A stretch of DNA of 64,000 bases, taken from the NCBI GenBank assembly GCA_016699855.1, contig CP064988.1, positions 1,950,501 through 2,014,500 of the forward strand. The letters are read 5' to 3'. Below the pieces are notes generated by a model. The model did no database searches. It was not told the DNA's origin and saw only the letters and a list, made by a program, of their open reading frames with translations. Origin of the DNA: Rhodospirillales bacterium. Its GTDB lineage: Bacteria > Pseudomonadota > Alphaproteobacteria > Reyranellales > Reyranellaceae. Below are positions 1-8,271 of the stretch, piece by piece. The position numbers and the translations under genes were made by a program. Within the stretch, counting starts at the first letter, position 1. The number at the start of each line of letters is the position of its first letter.

Positions 1-115
1 TCAACGCCATCAACCCGTCGATCGAGCCGAAGAAGCCCGGCTGCTGGACCTGCGCCTGCGCACCGCCCGCCAGCAGCGCGCCCAGCGCCGCACCGGTCAT
101 CAACATCCGCTTCAT
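1..115 (-). CDS. OmpA-family outer membrane protein, N-terminal fragment (copy 1 of tandem array)
   Basis: This is the 5' end of a minus-strand gene that runs off the left edge of the window. The 38 visible residues start MKRMLMTGAALGALLAGG, a Sec signal peptide ending in AQA, followed by QVQQPGFFGSIDG. The same signal peptide and mature start occur in the three complete genes that follow at 351-1562, 1803-2993 and 3232-4428, so it is taken as the fourth member of the array. A purine-rich GGGGGAGAGAG stretch just upstream of the ATG is a good ribosome site. The barrel and the OmpA domain are outside the window, so their integrity is unknown. Confidence 0.85.
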   Translation of the reverse strand, partial: MKRMLMTGAALGALLAGGAQAQVQQPGFFGSIDGLMAL

Positions 116-239
116 GCCGCTCTCTCCCCCTGCGCCCATCCGCCCCGGTCACGGCCCGGCGCCGAAAATCACCGCGTCAAAATACCCAAGCCGGACCGCC
201 GCGCCAACGACCGATCATGATTCCCCGACCAAGCGCGGT

Positions 240-269
240 GGAATCCCCGGAGACGTGGCATTCCGGCAA
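240..269 (-). promoter_or_regulatory. Conserved upstream element of OmpA array, copy A
   Basis: A 30-bp block read on the minus strand begins TTGCCGGAATGCCACGTCT. It recurs upstream of each OmpA paralog and lies about 34 bp past the preceding terminator hairpin. TTGCCG followed after 17 bp by a weak -10-like GGATTC could be a promoter. That reading is inference; the repeat itself is seen directly. Confidence 0.45.
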
Positions 270-302
270 CATCCGGGCCGGCTGTCGTCGGCCCCAACGA
301 GA

Positions 303-328
303 AAGGGCCGCCCCGAGGGGCGGCCCTT
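303..328 (-). terminator. Rho-independent terminator of OmpA copy 2
   Basis: A perfect inverted repeat (AAGGGCCGCCCC / GGGGCGGCCCTT, two-base loop) lies 23 bp past the stop codon of the gene at 351-1562. On the minus strand it is followed by TTTCTCG. Nearly identical hairpins occur at 1755-1780, 3184-3209 and 4621-4642. Confidence 0.85.
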
Positions 329-350
329 CGCGTTCCGGTGGGTGACCGGC

Positions 351-1562
351 TTAGTTCAGGACGATCTCGACGCGGCGGTTCTGCGGCTCGCGCACGCCGT
401 CGGCGGTCTGCACCAGCGGCATGCTCTCGCCGCGGCCGACCACCGCGATCTGGTTCGCCGGGATGCCCTCGCGCACCAGCTGGTCCTTCACCCCGTTCGC
501 GCGGCGCAGCGACAGCGCCATGTTGTAGGCGTCGCCGCCCGACTTGTCGGCGTGGCCCGTCACGTCGATACGGGTCGACTTGCCGGCCTTCGCGTCCGCC
601 GCGGCCTGCTTGATCGTGTTCACCGCCGTCGGCGTGATCACGGCGCGGTCGAAATCGAAGAACACGATGTAGCTCTTCTTGCCCGTCGCCGCCGGCGGCT
701 TCGGTGCCATCGGGCCCGACGGCGGCGCGCCCCAGTTGTAGGCCAGACGCACGAACGGACCGTGCACGAGCTGCCCGCTACGCCCGCGCGGCGACTGGGA
801 GACGAACAGGTCGGTCGCCGCGTAGGTGAACATGTTGCCGTCGATCCACTCCACCCGGTAGCCGGCGGCGATGTGGAACAGCGGCGCCACTTCCCAGTCC
901 AGGCCGATCTTACCGCCGATGTCCCAGACCATCCGGCCCGTGTTGCCGCTGTTGCCGCCGATGCCGGCGAGCGCCGCGTTGGGGTTGGATCTGGCCTTGC
1001 CGAACAGGAACGACGTGTCGATGCCGCCGAACAGGCTCACCGTCTCCATCAAGCGCAGCGAGCCATCGACGCCGATCCGCGGGCCGATGCCCCACACCTT
1101 GGTCTCGGACGCGAATGGACCGGCGGGCTGGTGCAGGATGTCGGCGGTGCTACGCTGGTAGCGCACGCCCACGAACGGCCGCACGCCGTAACCGGGGCCG
1201 CTGATCGTGTAGCCGACCACGCCATCCACGTTCCACAGCTTGGCGTCCGTGACGGTCGTCGTGCTGACGCCGGCGGGCTGCGCATCGCCGCGGCGGAAAT
1301 CCATGAACCGGCCGCCGATCGCGACGTCCCACGCCGTGCCGTCGAAGCGGTAGCCGATCTGACCCTCGGCGCCGAAGCCGGTGCCAGGCGTCGCCTTGCG
1401 CGCGCCGTTGGTGATATCGAAGGACGCGGTGCCACCGGAGTTGGACTTCAACGCCATCAACCCGTCGATCGAGCCGAAGAAGCCCGGCTGCTGCACCTGC
1501 GCCTGTGCCGCGCCGGCCATCAGCGCACCCATCGCGGCGCCGGCCAGTAGAACCTTCTTCAT
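351..1562 (-). CDS. OmpA-family outer membrane beta-barrel protein (copy 2)
   Basis: A 403-residue outer membrane protein. Residues 1-22 are a Sec signal peptide ending in AQA. Residues of about 23-280 carry the alternating aromatic/glycine pattern of an OmpA-type barrel (GFGAEGQIGYRFDGTAWDVA, GYGVRPFVGVRY). The last 110 or so residues are an OmpA C-terminal peptidoglycan-binding domain with FFDFDRAVITP, the TGHADKSGGDAYN Asp motif and LSLRRAN Arg motif. The start was moved to the ATG preceded by GGGGAGAGGGG; the reading frame extends upstream but encodes the intergenic spacer. Within the array the middle of the barrel diverges, while the C-terminal domain is almost identical to the neighbours at the DNA level. 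Its likely role is anchoring the outer membrane to the cell wall or forming a small pore. The specific function of each paralog is unknown. Confidence 0.92.
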   Translation of the reverse strand: MKKVLLAGAAMGALMAGAAQAQVQQPGFFGSIDGLMALKSNSGGTASFDITNGARKATPGTGFGAEGQIGYRFDGTAWDVAIGGRFMDFRRGDAQPAGVSTTTVTDAKLWNVDGVVGYTISGPGYGVRPFVGVRYQRSTADILHQPAGPFASETKVWGIGPRIGVDGSLRLMETVSLFGGIDTSFLFGKARSNPNAALAGIGGNSGNTGRMVWDIGGKIGLDWEVAPLFHIAAGYRVEWIDGNMFTYAATDLFVSQSPRGRSGQLVHGPFVRLAYNWGAPPSGPMAPKPPAATGKKSYIVFFDFDRAVITPTAVNTIKQAAADAKAGKSTRIDVTGHADKSGGDAYNMALSLRRANGVKDQLVREGIPANQIAVVGRGESMPLVQTADGVREPQNRRVEIVLN

Positions 1563-1691
1563 CGGAACCCCTCTCCCCGGATCACACGGCATGACGCCCC
1601 CGGCACGGCAGGGGCGACAATCCATCCGCGAGAATAACGGAACCGGCCCCGGGGGCCAACCGCCGGAGCCTGAATTACCGGTCGCGCCGTC

Positions 1692-1721
1692 GGAATCTCC
1701 GGAGATGTGGCATTCCGGCAA
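1692..1721 (-). promoter_or_regulatory. Conserved upstream element of OmpA array, copy B
   Basis: The minus-strand block begins TTGCCGGAATGCCACATCTC and is nearly identical to copy A. It sits upstream of the gene starting at 1562 and 34 bp beyond the terminator of the next gene. It is a candidate promoter or regulator site; function is inferred from conservation and position only. Confidence 0.45.
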
Positions 1722-1754
1722 CAGGCGGGCCGGCCGGCGCCAGCCCCAACGAGA

Positions 1755-1780
1755 AAGGGCCGCCCCGAGGGGCGGCCCTT
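1755..1780 (-). terminator. Rho-independent terminator of OmpA copy 3
   Basis: The same hairpin as at 303-328: 12-bp GC-rich stem, two-base loop, then TTTCTCG on the minus strand. It lies 22 bp past the stop codon of the gene at 1803-2993. Confidence 0.85.
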
Positions 1781-1802
1781 CGCGTTCCGGTGGGTGACCG
1801 GC

Positions 1803-2993
1803 TTAGTTCAGGACGATCTCGACCCGGCGGTTCTGCGGCTCGCGCACGCCGTCGGCGGTCTGCACCAGCGGCATGCTCTCGCCGCGGCCCACGACGGCGA
1901 TCTGGTTCGCCGGGATGCCCTCGCGCACCAGCTGGTCCTTCACCGCGTTCGCGCGGCGCAGCGACAGCGCCATGTTGTAGGCGTCGCCACCCGACTTGTC
2001 GGCGTGGCCCGTGACATCGAGGCGCGTGCTCTTGCCCGCCTTCGCGTCCGCCGCGGCCTGCTTGATCGTCGTCGCCGCCGTCGGCGTGATCAGGGCGCGG
2101 TCGAAGTCGAAGAACACGATGTAGCTCTTCTTGCCGGCCACCTTCGGCGGCTGGACCGGCGCCGGACCGGACGGCGGCGCGCCCCAGTTGTACGCCAAGC
2201 GCACGAACGGGCCGTGCTCGACACGCTCGCCACGGCCGCTCTGCGGCACGAAGCCCTCGTTCTTGAAGAACGTACCGCTCGAGATGTCGAGCCGGTAGCC
2301 GGCCGCGATGTGGAACAGCGGCGCGATCTCCCAATCGAGGCCGACGCGGCCGTCGAAATTGTACATCGTCCGGCTGTCCTTGCCGGAGTTGACGATCGGG
2401 CCGCCGCTCGACTTCGTCCGGCCGAACAGGACCGAGAAGTCGAAGCCGCCGAACACGCTGACGGGGCCGGCCAGGTTCAGCGTGCCGTCGAAGCCGACGC
2501 GCGGGCCGACGCCATAGGCCTTGTTATCGTTGAAGCAGCAGCCCGGCGGCGCGTCGGGGTGGTACCCCATGTCGTGCTTCCAATGCTGGTAGCGCACACC
2601 GAGCATCGGACGGACGCCCCAGCCCGGGCCGGTGATGTTGTAGCCGACCTCGAGATCGACGTTCCACGTCTTGGCGTCGTCGACACCGAAATCGTTGACG
2701 CCGCCACCGCGGCGCTTGCCGGCCTTCAGGTCACCGTACTTGCCGCCGAGCGCGACATCCCAAGCGGTGCCGTCGAAACGGTAGCCGAGGCGGGCGCTGC
2801 CGCCCCAGCCGTCACCGGGTACGAATGTGATGCCGCTGAGAAAGCCGTTGCCGGAATTGATGCCGCCCGAGCCACCGGTGAACCAGTAGAAACCGTCGAT
2901 CGAGCCGAAGAAGCCCGATTGCTGGACCTGCGCCTGCGCGGTTCCGGTGAACAGCGCCGCCACCGCGGCGCCCGCCATCATCAGCTTCCTCAT
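1803..2993 (-). CDS. OmpA-family outer membrane beta-barrel protein (copy 3)
   Basis: A 396-residue paralog of its neighbours. The start is MRKLMMAG, moved down from a longer open frame because it opens a Sec signal peptide (cleavage after AQA) and follows a GGGAGAGA ribosome site. The barrel region (about 23-275) has its own loops, including a PPGCCF cysteine pair not found in copy 2. The C-terminal OmpA domain (about the last 110 residues) is the same as in copy 4 and differs from copy 2 at only a few positions. It carries FFDFDRALITP and the peptidoglycan-contacting Asp and Arg. A proline-rich linker (PPSGPAPVQPPKVAG) joins the two parts. It probably sits in the outer membrane and binds peptidoglycan; ligand or pore specificity cannot be told. 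Confidence 0.92.
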   Translation of the reverse strand: MRKLMMAGAAVAALFTGTAQAQVQQSGFFGSIDGFYWFTGGSGGINSGNGFLSGITFVPGDGWGGSARLGYRFDGTAWDVALGGKYGDLKAGKRRGGGVNDFGVDDAKTWNVDLEVGYNITGPGWGVRPMLGVRYQHWKHDMGYHPDAPPGCCFNDNKAYGVGPRVGFDGTLNLAGPVSVFGGFDFSVLFGRTKSSGGPIVNSGKDSRTMYNFDGRVGLDWEIAPLFHIAAGYRLDISSGTFFKNEGFVPQSGRGERVEHGPFVRLAYNWGAPPSGPAPVQPPKVAGKKSYIVFFDFDRALITPTAATTIKQAAADAKAGKSTRLDVTGHADKSGGDAYNMALSLRRANAVKDQLVREGIPANQIAVVGRGESMPLVQTADGVREPQNRRVEIVLN

Positions 2994-3121
2994 GCCGTCT
3001 CTCCCTCTAACGAAAACCGATACCGCGCCCCGACGCGACCGGCGTGCGAACTCGACCGTGAAAATATCCGGAGGCGACGGCGCTAGCCATTGGAATCTGG
3101 GCGGAATCCGCGGGCGGGCAC

Positions 3122-3151
3122 CGAATTTGCCGAGGTGTTGCGGATTTGCCA
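3122..3151 (-). promoter_or_regulatory. Conserved upstream element of OmpA array, copy C (diverged)
   Basis: The minus-strand block begins TGGCAAATCCGCAACACCTC. It aligns with copies A, B and D over about 30 bp but is the most diverged. It keeps the same 33-bp distance to the terminator at 3184-3209 and precedes the gene starting at 2993. Confidence 0.35.
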
Positions 3152-3183
3152 CAGCGTCTGCGGGCGACGTCGGGCCCAACGAA

Positions 3184-3209
3184 AAGGGCCGCCCCGACGG
3201 GCGGCCCTT
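3184..3209 (-). terminator. Rho-independent terminator of OmpA copy 4
   Basis: AAGGGCCGCCC / GGGCGGCCCTT stem with a four-base loop, followed by TTTTCG on the minus strand. It lies 22 bp past the stop codon of the gene at 3232-4428. Confidence 0.85.
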
Positions 3210-3231
3210 CGCGTTCCGGTGGGTGACCGGC

Positions 3232-4428
3232 TTAGTTCAGGACGATCTCGACGCGGCGGTTCTGCGGCTCGCGCACGCCGTCCGCGGTCTGCACCAGCGG
3301 CATGCTCTCGCCGCGGCCCACCACCGCGATCTGGTTCGCCGGAATGCCCTCGCGCACCAGCTGGTCCTTCACAGCGTTCGCGCGGCGCAGCGACAGCGCC
3401 ATGTTGTAGGCGTCGCCGCCCGACTTGTCGGCGTGGCCCGTGACATCGAGGCGCGTGCTCTTGCCGGCCTTGGCGTCGGCCGCCGCCTGCTTGATCGTCG
3501 TCGCCGCCGTCGGCGTGATCAGCGCCCGGTCGAAGTCGAAGAACACGATGTAGCTCTTCTTGCCGCTCGCCACCGGCGGCTTCGGCGCCTCCGGACCGGA
3601 CGGCGGCGCGCCCCAGTTGTACGCCAGGCGCACGAACGGGCCGTGCTCCAAAAGACCCGACCGGCCGCCACCAACGATGTTCGGAGCGGCGGCGCCACAG
3701 CACTGGTTGCTCATCAGGCCGTCCCAGTACGTCGCCTTATATCCGGCGGCGAGGTGCCATAGCGGCGCGATCTCCCAGTCGATGCCGATGCGGCCGCCGA
3801 CCTCCCAGATCATCCGGCTGTCGGAGCTGCTGCCGAGAGTCGTGCGGTCCTTGACCTTGCCGAACAGGAACGACGTCGCGACGCCGCCGGTCAGGCTCAA
3901 GGAGTCGGTGAGCCGAAGCGAGGCATCCGCGCCGACGCGCGGACCGAACCCGTAGCTCTTGATATCGTCGGTGCGCGCGTTGCAGCTGTCGTTCAGCTTC
4001 GCGTCCCACTGCGCGTATCGCGCGCCGATGAACGGCCGCACGCCATAGCCCGGACCGGAGATCGTGTAGCCGCCCTCGAGATCGGCGGTCCACAGCTTGC
4101 CGTCCGGCATCTGGACCGAGGTCGCGCCGCAAGCCGGGAACGGCTGGGCCTTGCCCTTCGTGTAGTCGAGGTAGCTGCCGGCGATCGCGACATCCCAGCC
4201 GCCACCGAACGCGTAGCCCAGCTTCGCGCCGCCGCCGAAACCATCGCCGACGCTCGCGCGCGACGCGACGCCACCGAAGGTATTGGCGACCATGCCGCCG
4301 CCCGGTTTCACCGCGTACTGGCCATCGATGTAGCCGAAGAAGCCCGGCGTCATCGTCTGCACCTGCGCCTGCGCGGCGCCCGCCATCAGCGCGCCCAGCG
4401 TGGCGCCGGCCACGAGAATCCGCTTCAT
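3232..4428 (-). CDS. OmpA-family outer membrane beta-barrel protein (copy 4)
   Basis: A 398-residue protein with signal peptide MKRILVAGATLGALMAG...AQA, a divergent barrel domain (about 23-275) and an OmpA C-terminal domain. The C-terminal domain has no residue differences from copy 3 over the compared 109 residues. The barrel carries extra cysteines (FPACGATS, NDSCNART, NQCCGAA) that could form loop disulphides. The ATG is preceded by GGGAGATGCGGAC. It is the first gene of the array in transcription order. The spacer upstream of it ends in the same terminator-plus-element unit that separates the other copies, so each copy appears to be its own transcription unit. Confidence 0.92.
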   Translation of the reverse strand: MKRILVAGATLGALMAGAAQAQVQTMTPGFFGYIDGQYAVKPGGGMVANTFGGVASRASVGDGFGGGAKLGYAFGGGWDVAIAGSYLDYTKGKAQPFPACGATSVQMPDGKLWTADLEGGYTISGPGYGVRPFIGARYAQWDAKLNDSCNARTDDIKSYGFGPRVGADASLRLTDSLSLTGGVATSFLFGKVKDRTTLGSSSDSRMIWEVGGRIGIDWEIAPLWHLAAGYKATYWDGLMSNQCCGAAAPNIVGGGRSGLLEHGPFVRLAYNWGAPPSGPEAPKPPVASGKKSYIVFFDFDRALITPTAATTIKQAAADAKAGKSTRLDVTGHADKSGGDAYNMALSLRRANAVKDQLVREGIPANQIAVVGRGESMPLVQTADGVREPQNRRVEIVLN

Positions 4429-4559
4429 GTCCGCATCTCCCCTCGAAATCCCCGATGGCGGCGCCGGGACACGACCGGCACGACCATCCGAATGCGAAAA
4501 TAGCCGGGCCGATCCGCGCCGCCAATAGTCGCGGCCCCGCCTCACCGGCCACGCGGCGC

Positions 4560-4588
4560 AAATCCTCGGTAGTGTGACATTTCCGCAA
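4560..4588 (-). promoter_or_regulatory. Conserved upstream element of OmpA array, copy D
   Basis: The minus-strand block begins TTGCGGAAATGTCACACTAC, and aligns with copies A and B. It sits upstream of OmpA copy 4 and 33 bp past the hairpin at 4621-4642. A TTGCGG -35-like and GGATTT -10-like pair at 17 bp spacing is possible but weak. Confidence 0.4.
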
Positions 4589-4620
4589 TAGCGCCCGAGC
4601 CTTTGATCCACAACGAGAAA

Positions 4621-4642
4621 GGGCCGCCCCGAGGGGCGGCCC
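4621..4642 (-). terminator. Rho-independent terminator of the DUF882 gene
   Basis: GGGCCGCCCC / GGGGCGGCCC stem with a GA loop, then TTTCTCG on the minus strand, 33 bp past the stop codon of the gene at 4675-5601. The sequence and the flanking AACGAGAAA are the same as in the OmpA array, although the upstream gene is unrelated. Confidence 0.85.
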
Positions 4643-4674
4643 TGCACGTGTCGGACCGGCGCGGCGCCGGGCGC

Positions 4675-5601
4675 TCACCAGTAGCGCACGTCGCCGGTAT
4701 CGAGGTGCACGAAGCCGGAACGGGCGTAGTAGCCGACGCCACCGAGGCCCAGCCCGCGCGCCGCCTGGCGGATCTGGTAGGCGCTGTGGCCGGGCAGCTT
4801 CACGTCGATCGCCTGGCCGCGCATGTGCAGGCTGTCGGAGGCCACGCCGCGGCTGGTGCTGGCCAGCCAGGCGTTGGTCTCGGGCGAGCGGTAGGCCGAC
4901 AGCACCTCGAAGCTGGAATCGCTGCCGAGATTGCGCCGGACATGCCACAGCACGTCGAACAGGCGGGGATCCATCTGGACCGAGGAGCCGTTGCGCGAGT
5001 CGCGCAGCGCGGCGTTCAGGCGGTCGATCTCGGACTGCACGTAGCGGCCGTTGCGCCAGTACGTCGCGGTCACCGTCTCCTGCGTGTTGACGTTGTGCAG
5101 GGTGAGCGTGCGCGGCGTGCCGTCGTCGGGCGGCGGCGGCAGCTTCTCGGGCGACGGCGCGTATTCCGGCACCGGCGGCCGCGGCACGGCGCCGTAACGG
5201 GTGCTCCGCAGGCTCGACGCGGCCATCGCCGGGGTCGGCACCGATCCACGGCCGACGGCGGCGACGCGGGTCGCCTGCGGCGCGGCGGCGGGACGTGGCG
5301 CGACATAGGTCGCGGTCCTGGTCGCGGCCGGGGCGGCGGTCGGCTTGCCGGCGGGGGTCACAACCTTGGTCTTGGCGGCGACCGGGCCGGCGGCCGGCTT
5401 GGGCGCGGCGACGGCGCCGCCCGGCGTGGCGACCGCGGCGGCCAGCGACTTGACCACGACCGGCTTGGCCGGCGCGACCACCACCGGCTTGGCCGGCGCG
5501 GGCTTCGGCGCCGCCTTAGGCGCCTGGGCCATCGCGGCGCCCGACGCGCCCAGGACGAGGGCCGCCGAGAACAACGACGCGACGCAGTGACGGACCGGCA
5601 T
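4675..5601 (-). CDS. DUF882/YcbK-like M15-type peptidase-family protein, exported
   Basis: A 308-residue exported protein. Residues 1-26 are a signal peptide (VASLFSAALVLGASGAAMA). About 27-135 is a long low-complexity Ala/Pro/Lys/Val linker of the kind that spans the periplasm. The C-terminal 150 residues are a DUF882 (peptidase M15_2) domain, with LSAYRSPETNAW, SLHMRGQAIDV (the His/Asp metal-site pattern) and FVHLDTGDVRYW at the very end. Relatives (E. coli MepK/YcbK) cleave peptidoglycan cross-links; that activity here is inferred. The ATG at 5601 is preceded by GAGAAGAA. The upstream extension of the frame covers a palindrome and is rejected. Confidence 0.85.
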   Translation of the reverse strand: MPVRHCVASLFSAALVLGASGAAMAQAPKAAPKPAPAKPVVVAPAKPVVVKSLAAAVATPGGAVAAPKPAAGPVAAKTKVVTPAGKPTAAPAATRTATYVAPRPAAAPQATRVAAVGRGSVPTPAMAASSLRSTRYGAVPRPPVPEYAPSPEKLPPPPDDGTPRTLTLHNVNTQETVTATYWRNGRYVQSEIDRLNAALRDSRNGSSVQMDPRLFDVLWHVRRNLGSDSSFEVLSAYRSPETNAWLASTSRGVASDSLHMRGQAIDVKLPGHSAYQIRQAARGLGLGGVGYYARSGFVHLDTGDVRYW

Positions 5602-5633
5602 CAGCAATTCTTCTCGCAGGGGGTGGGCGGAAA

Positions 5634-5651
5634 TGTTGCAGAAATGCAACA
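5634..5651. promoter_or_regulatory. Perfect palindrome upstream of the DUF882 gene
   Basis: TGTTGCA-GAAA-TGCAACA is a perfect 7-bp inverted repeat 33 bp upstream of the start at 5601. It could be an operator or a 5'-leader hairpin with a GAAA tetraloop. No regulator can be named. Confidence 0.4.
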
Positions 5652-5728
5652 CACTTGTACCTGATTCCGGGAAGGGCGCCAATCGCTAACAAATAAGCGC
5701 GCGCTCACAGAAATCACACGGGTCGCGA

Positions 5729-8187
5729 TCACCCTTGCCGGGGCGCGGCGACGGCCTCGATCTCGGCGCGCATCGTGGGACTCGAGTCGAGCAGCCGTTT
5801 GAACTCGCGGGCGTCGAGCACGAGCAGATGGCAGACGCCCTCGGCGACCACGTCGGCGTTGCGCGGCTTGCCGTCGAGCAGCGCCTTCTCGCCGAAGAAA
5901 TCGCCCTCCTTGAGGACCACCTCGCCGACCACGAGGCGCACCTTGGCGGCGCCGGCGGCGATGAAGTACATGGCGTCGCCCTTGCCGCCGCGGGCGACGA
6001 TCAGCTCGCCGGGCAGCGCGATGCGGGCGCGCAGCCGCCGGCCGACCGCCCGGACCTCCTCCGGGGACAGGCCGGCGAACAGCGACACCCGGCCGATCAT
6101 CGCCGTCAGCTCGATGCCCAGCCGCAGCGGCGGCCGCCGCGACGCCTCGGCGCGGCGCGCGTCCATCGCCTTCTCGAGATCGGCGTGGACCTCGGCGTTG
6201 ATCGCGGAGTTGCGCCATTGCCGGTCGTACTCGGCCGATTCGAGGCGGTAGGCGGCGCGCTGCAGATGCTGAAGCCGCACGGCCTCGGCGTAGCCGGCGT
6301 ACTGCAGCGACAGCGCCCGCAAGGCGCGCTCGACGCCGTCGCGGCGCTCCTCGAGCCGGGCGGCGGCCTCGTCGCGCGCCTCGACGCCGAGCAGGCCGGC
6401 GACCTCGTGCCGGTTGAAATGCGCCAGCTCCCGCAGCACCACGCGCACGATCAGCAGCGCCTCGAAGCGGTCGGCGAGCCGGTCGGCCAGCGGGCCCTCC
6501 CAGCCGAACGTCCCGTGCAGCCACAGCGCGACCTTGAAGGCGCGGCCGTACTCGGCGACCTCGCGCAGCGCCAGCGCGTAGCCGGCGGCGCCCTCGGTCC
6601 GCACCCGGTCGAGGACCCGCTCGGCGCCGAGGACGAGCCGGCCGACCATGCGGCGCGAGACGGTCTGGTGCTCGAACTGCTCCAGGTAGAGCTCGCGCTC
6701 GCGCGCGCACAGGGTGCGCAGGGCGTAGGCGACGCGCTTGTCGAGCGGCAGCGCGACGTCGTCGCCGGCGGCGCCGAGCGCCTCCTCGAGATGCGGCACG
6801 CAGCGCGCGACGTCGGACCCACGCCGTAGGCGTCGGCCACCTCGTGCACCTGCCCGGCCACCGTGGCGCGCGACAGGCGCAGGACGCGCTCGCGCAGCGC
6901 GGCGTCGGTGGCGTCCAGCTCGTTGAGGCGGAAGAAGCGCATCAGCGGCCGCAGCGAGGGCGCGTTGACGAACAGCGTCGCGATCACGAACAGGGTCGCC
7001 AGGATGGCGACGAAGTCGCGCGCCTCCTGCGGCAGCCGCGGGTTGGCGTAGGCGACCAGCGCCAGCGCCAGCGTCACCGCCCCGCGCAGGCCGCCCCACA
7101 CGATCATCGTCTTGTAGCGGTTGTCGACCGGCTGCACCCGGCCCAGCGCCTCCAGCGCCGGCAGCAGCCCGAACAGCACCAGCGCGCGGGCCCCGAAGGC
7201 GGCGAAATAGAGCGCCGCCAGGCCCAGCATGTGGGATTTCGTGACGCCGGCCAGCAGGTTGACCGCCACCATCGAGGCCAGCAGGAAGATCATCGAGCTG
7301 GCCCAGAACTCGAGCTGGTGCCAGCTGTGCTGCAGCGCCTCCCACTGCCGCGGCTGGAGCCGGGTGGGGCCCGCCGCCGCCAGGGTCAGCGCCGCCGCCA
7401 CGACCGCGACCACGCCGGAGACGTGGATGTACTTGTCGCCGACGATGTAGGCGAGATAGGCGAGGCTGACGGTGACCGACACCACCGCCACCGACGAGGC
7501 GCCGAGGCGCGACAGGATCATCAGCGCGCCCTGCGCCAGCACGAAGCCCAGCGCCAGGCCGCCGAGGAACTCGCGCAGGAAGATGAAGACCGGCGACGCC
7601 GCGCTGCCCAGCGCGCGGCCGCCCAGGATGTCGATCAGGATGACGAAGGCGGTGATGGCGGCGGCGTCGTTGAACAGCGCCTCGCCCTCGGCCAGGATCG
7701 ACAGGCGCTTGGGCGCGCCGACGTCGCGCAGGATGCCGATGACGGCGGCCGGATCGGTGGTCGAGACGATCGCGCCGAGCAGCAGGCAGACGTGGATGTC
7801 GACGCCGGTGGCGAGATGCACCAGCCCGCCGACCACGCCGATGCACACGAACACCGCCACGATCGCCAGCAGCAGGACCGCCGAGATCTCGTCGAACAGC
7901 CGGCGCACGTCGATCATCAGGCCGGCGGTGAACAGCAGCGGCGGCAGGAAGACGTAGAGGAACGTCTCGGGACTGAGGACCAGCGCGCGCAGGCCGTCGA
8001 AGGCGTCGCCCATCGGCGAGGCGCCGGCCGCGAGGTCGACGCGCGTCGCGGCGACGCCGAGCAGCATGCCGAGGACGGCCAGCAGCACGGTGTGGGGGAT
8101 GCGCAGGCGCTCGGCCACCGGCACCAGCAGGCTGACCGCCGCCAACGCCAGCGCGATGGCGAACAGCGCCGCGACGACCGCCGTCAT
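5729..8187 (-). CDS. CPA1-type Na+/H+ antiporter with C-terminal cyclic-nucleotide-binding domain (one-base frame break)
   Basis: The two reading frames together encode about 819 residues. The N-terminal ~410 residues are a polytopic CPA1/NhaP exchanger, with TTDPAAVIGILRD and the AEGEALFNDAAAI signature whose Asn-Asp pair marks electroneutral CPA1 exchangers. A helical cytoplasmic linker of about 250 residues follows. The C-terminus is a cNMP-binding fold (GELIVARGGKGDAMYF, GDFFGEKALLDGKPRNADV). The frame changes at about 6815-6821, where VADAYGVG should continue as SDVARCVPHLEEAL; a single base appears to be missing. Both sides are well conserved, so a sequencing error or very recent mutation is likely. 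If real, the cNMP domain is lost. Family function is cation/proton exchange controlled by cyclic nucleotides; ion specificity is not known. Confidence 0.82.
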
Positions 8188-8271
8188 CGCCGGCGCCGCG
8201 TCCGTTCAGTTCGGCCGATGTCCCGCCCTTCGGTCCTCAACGCCCCGGCTCCGCTGCGCTCGCTCGATCGA

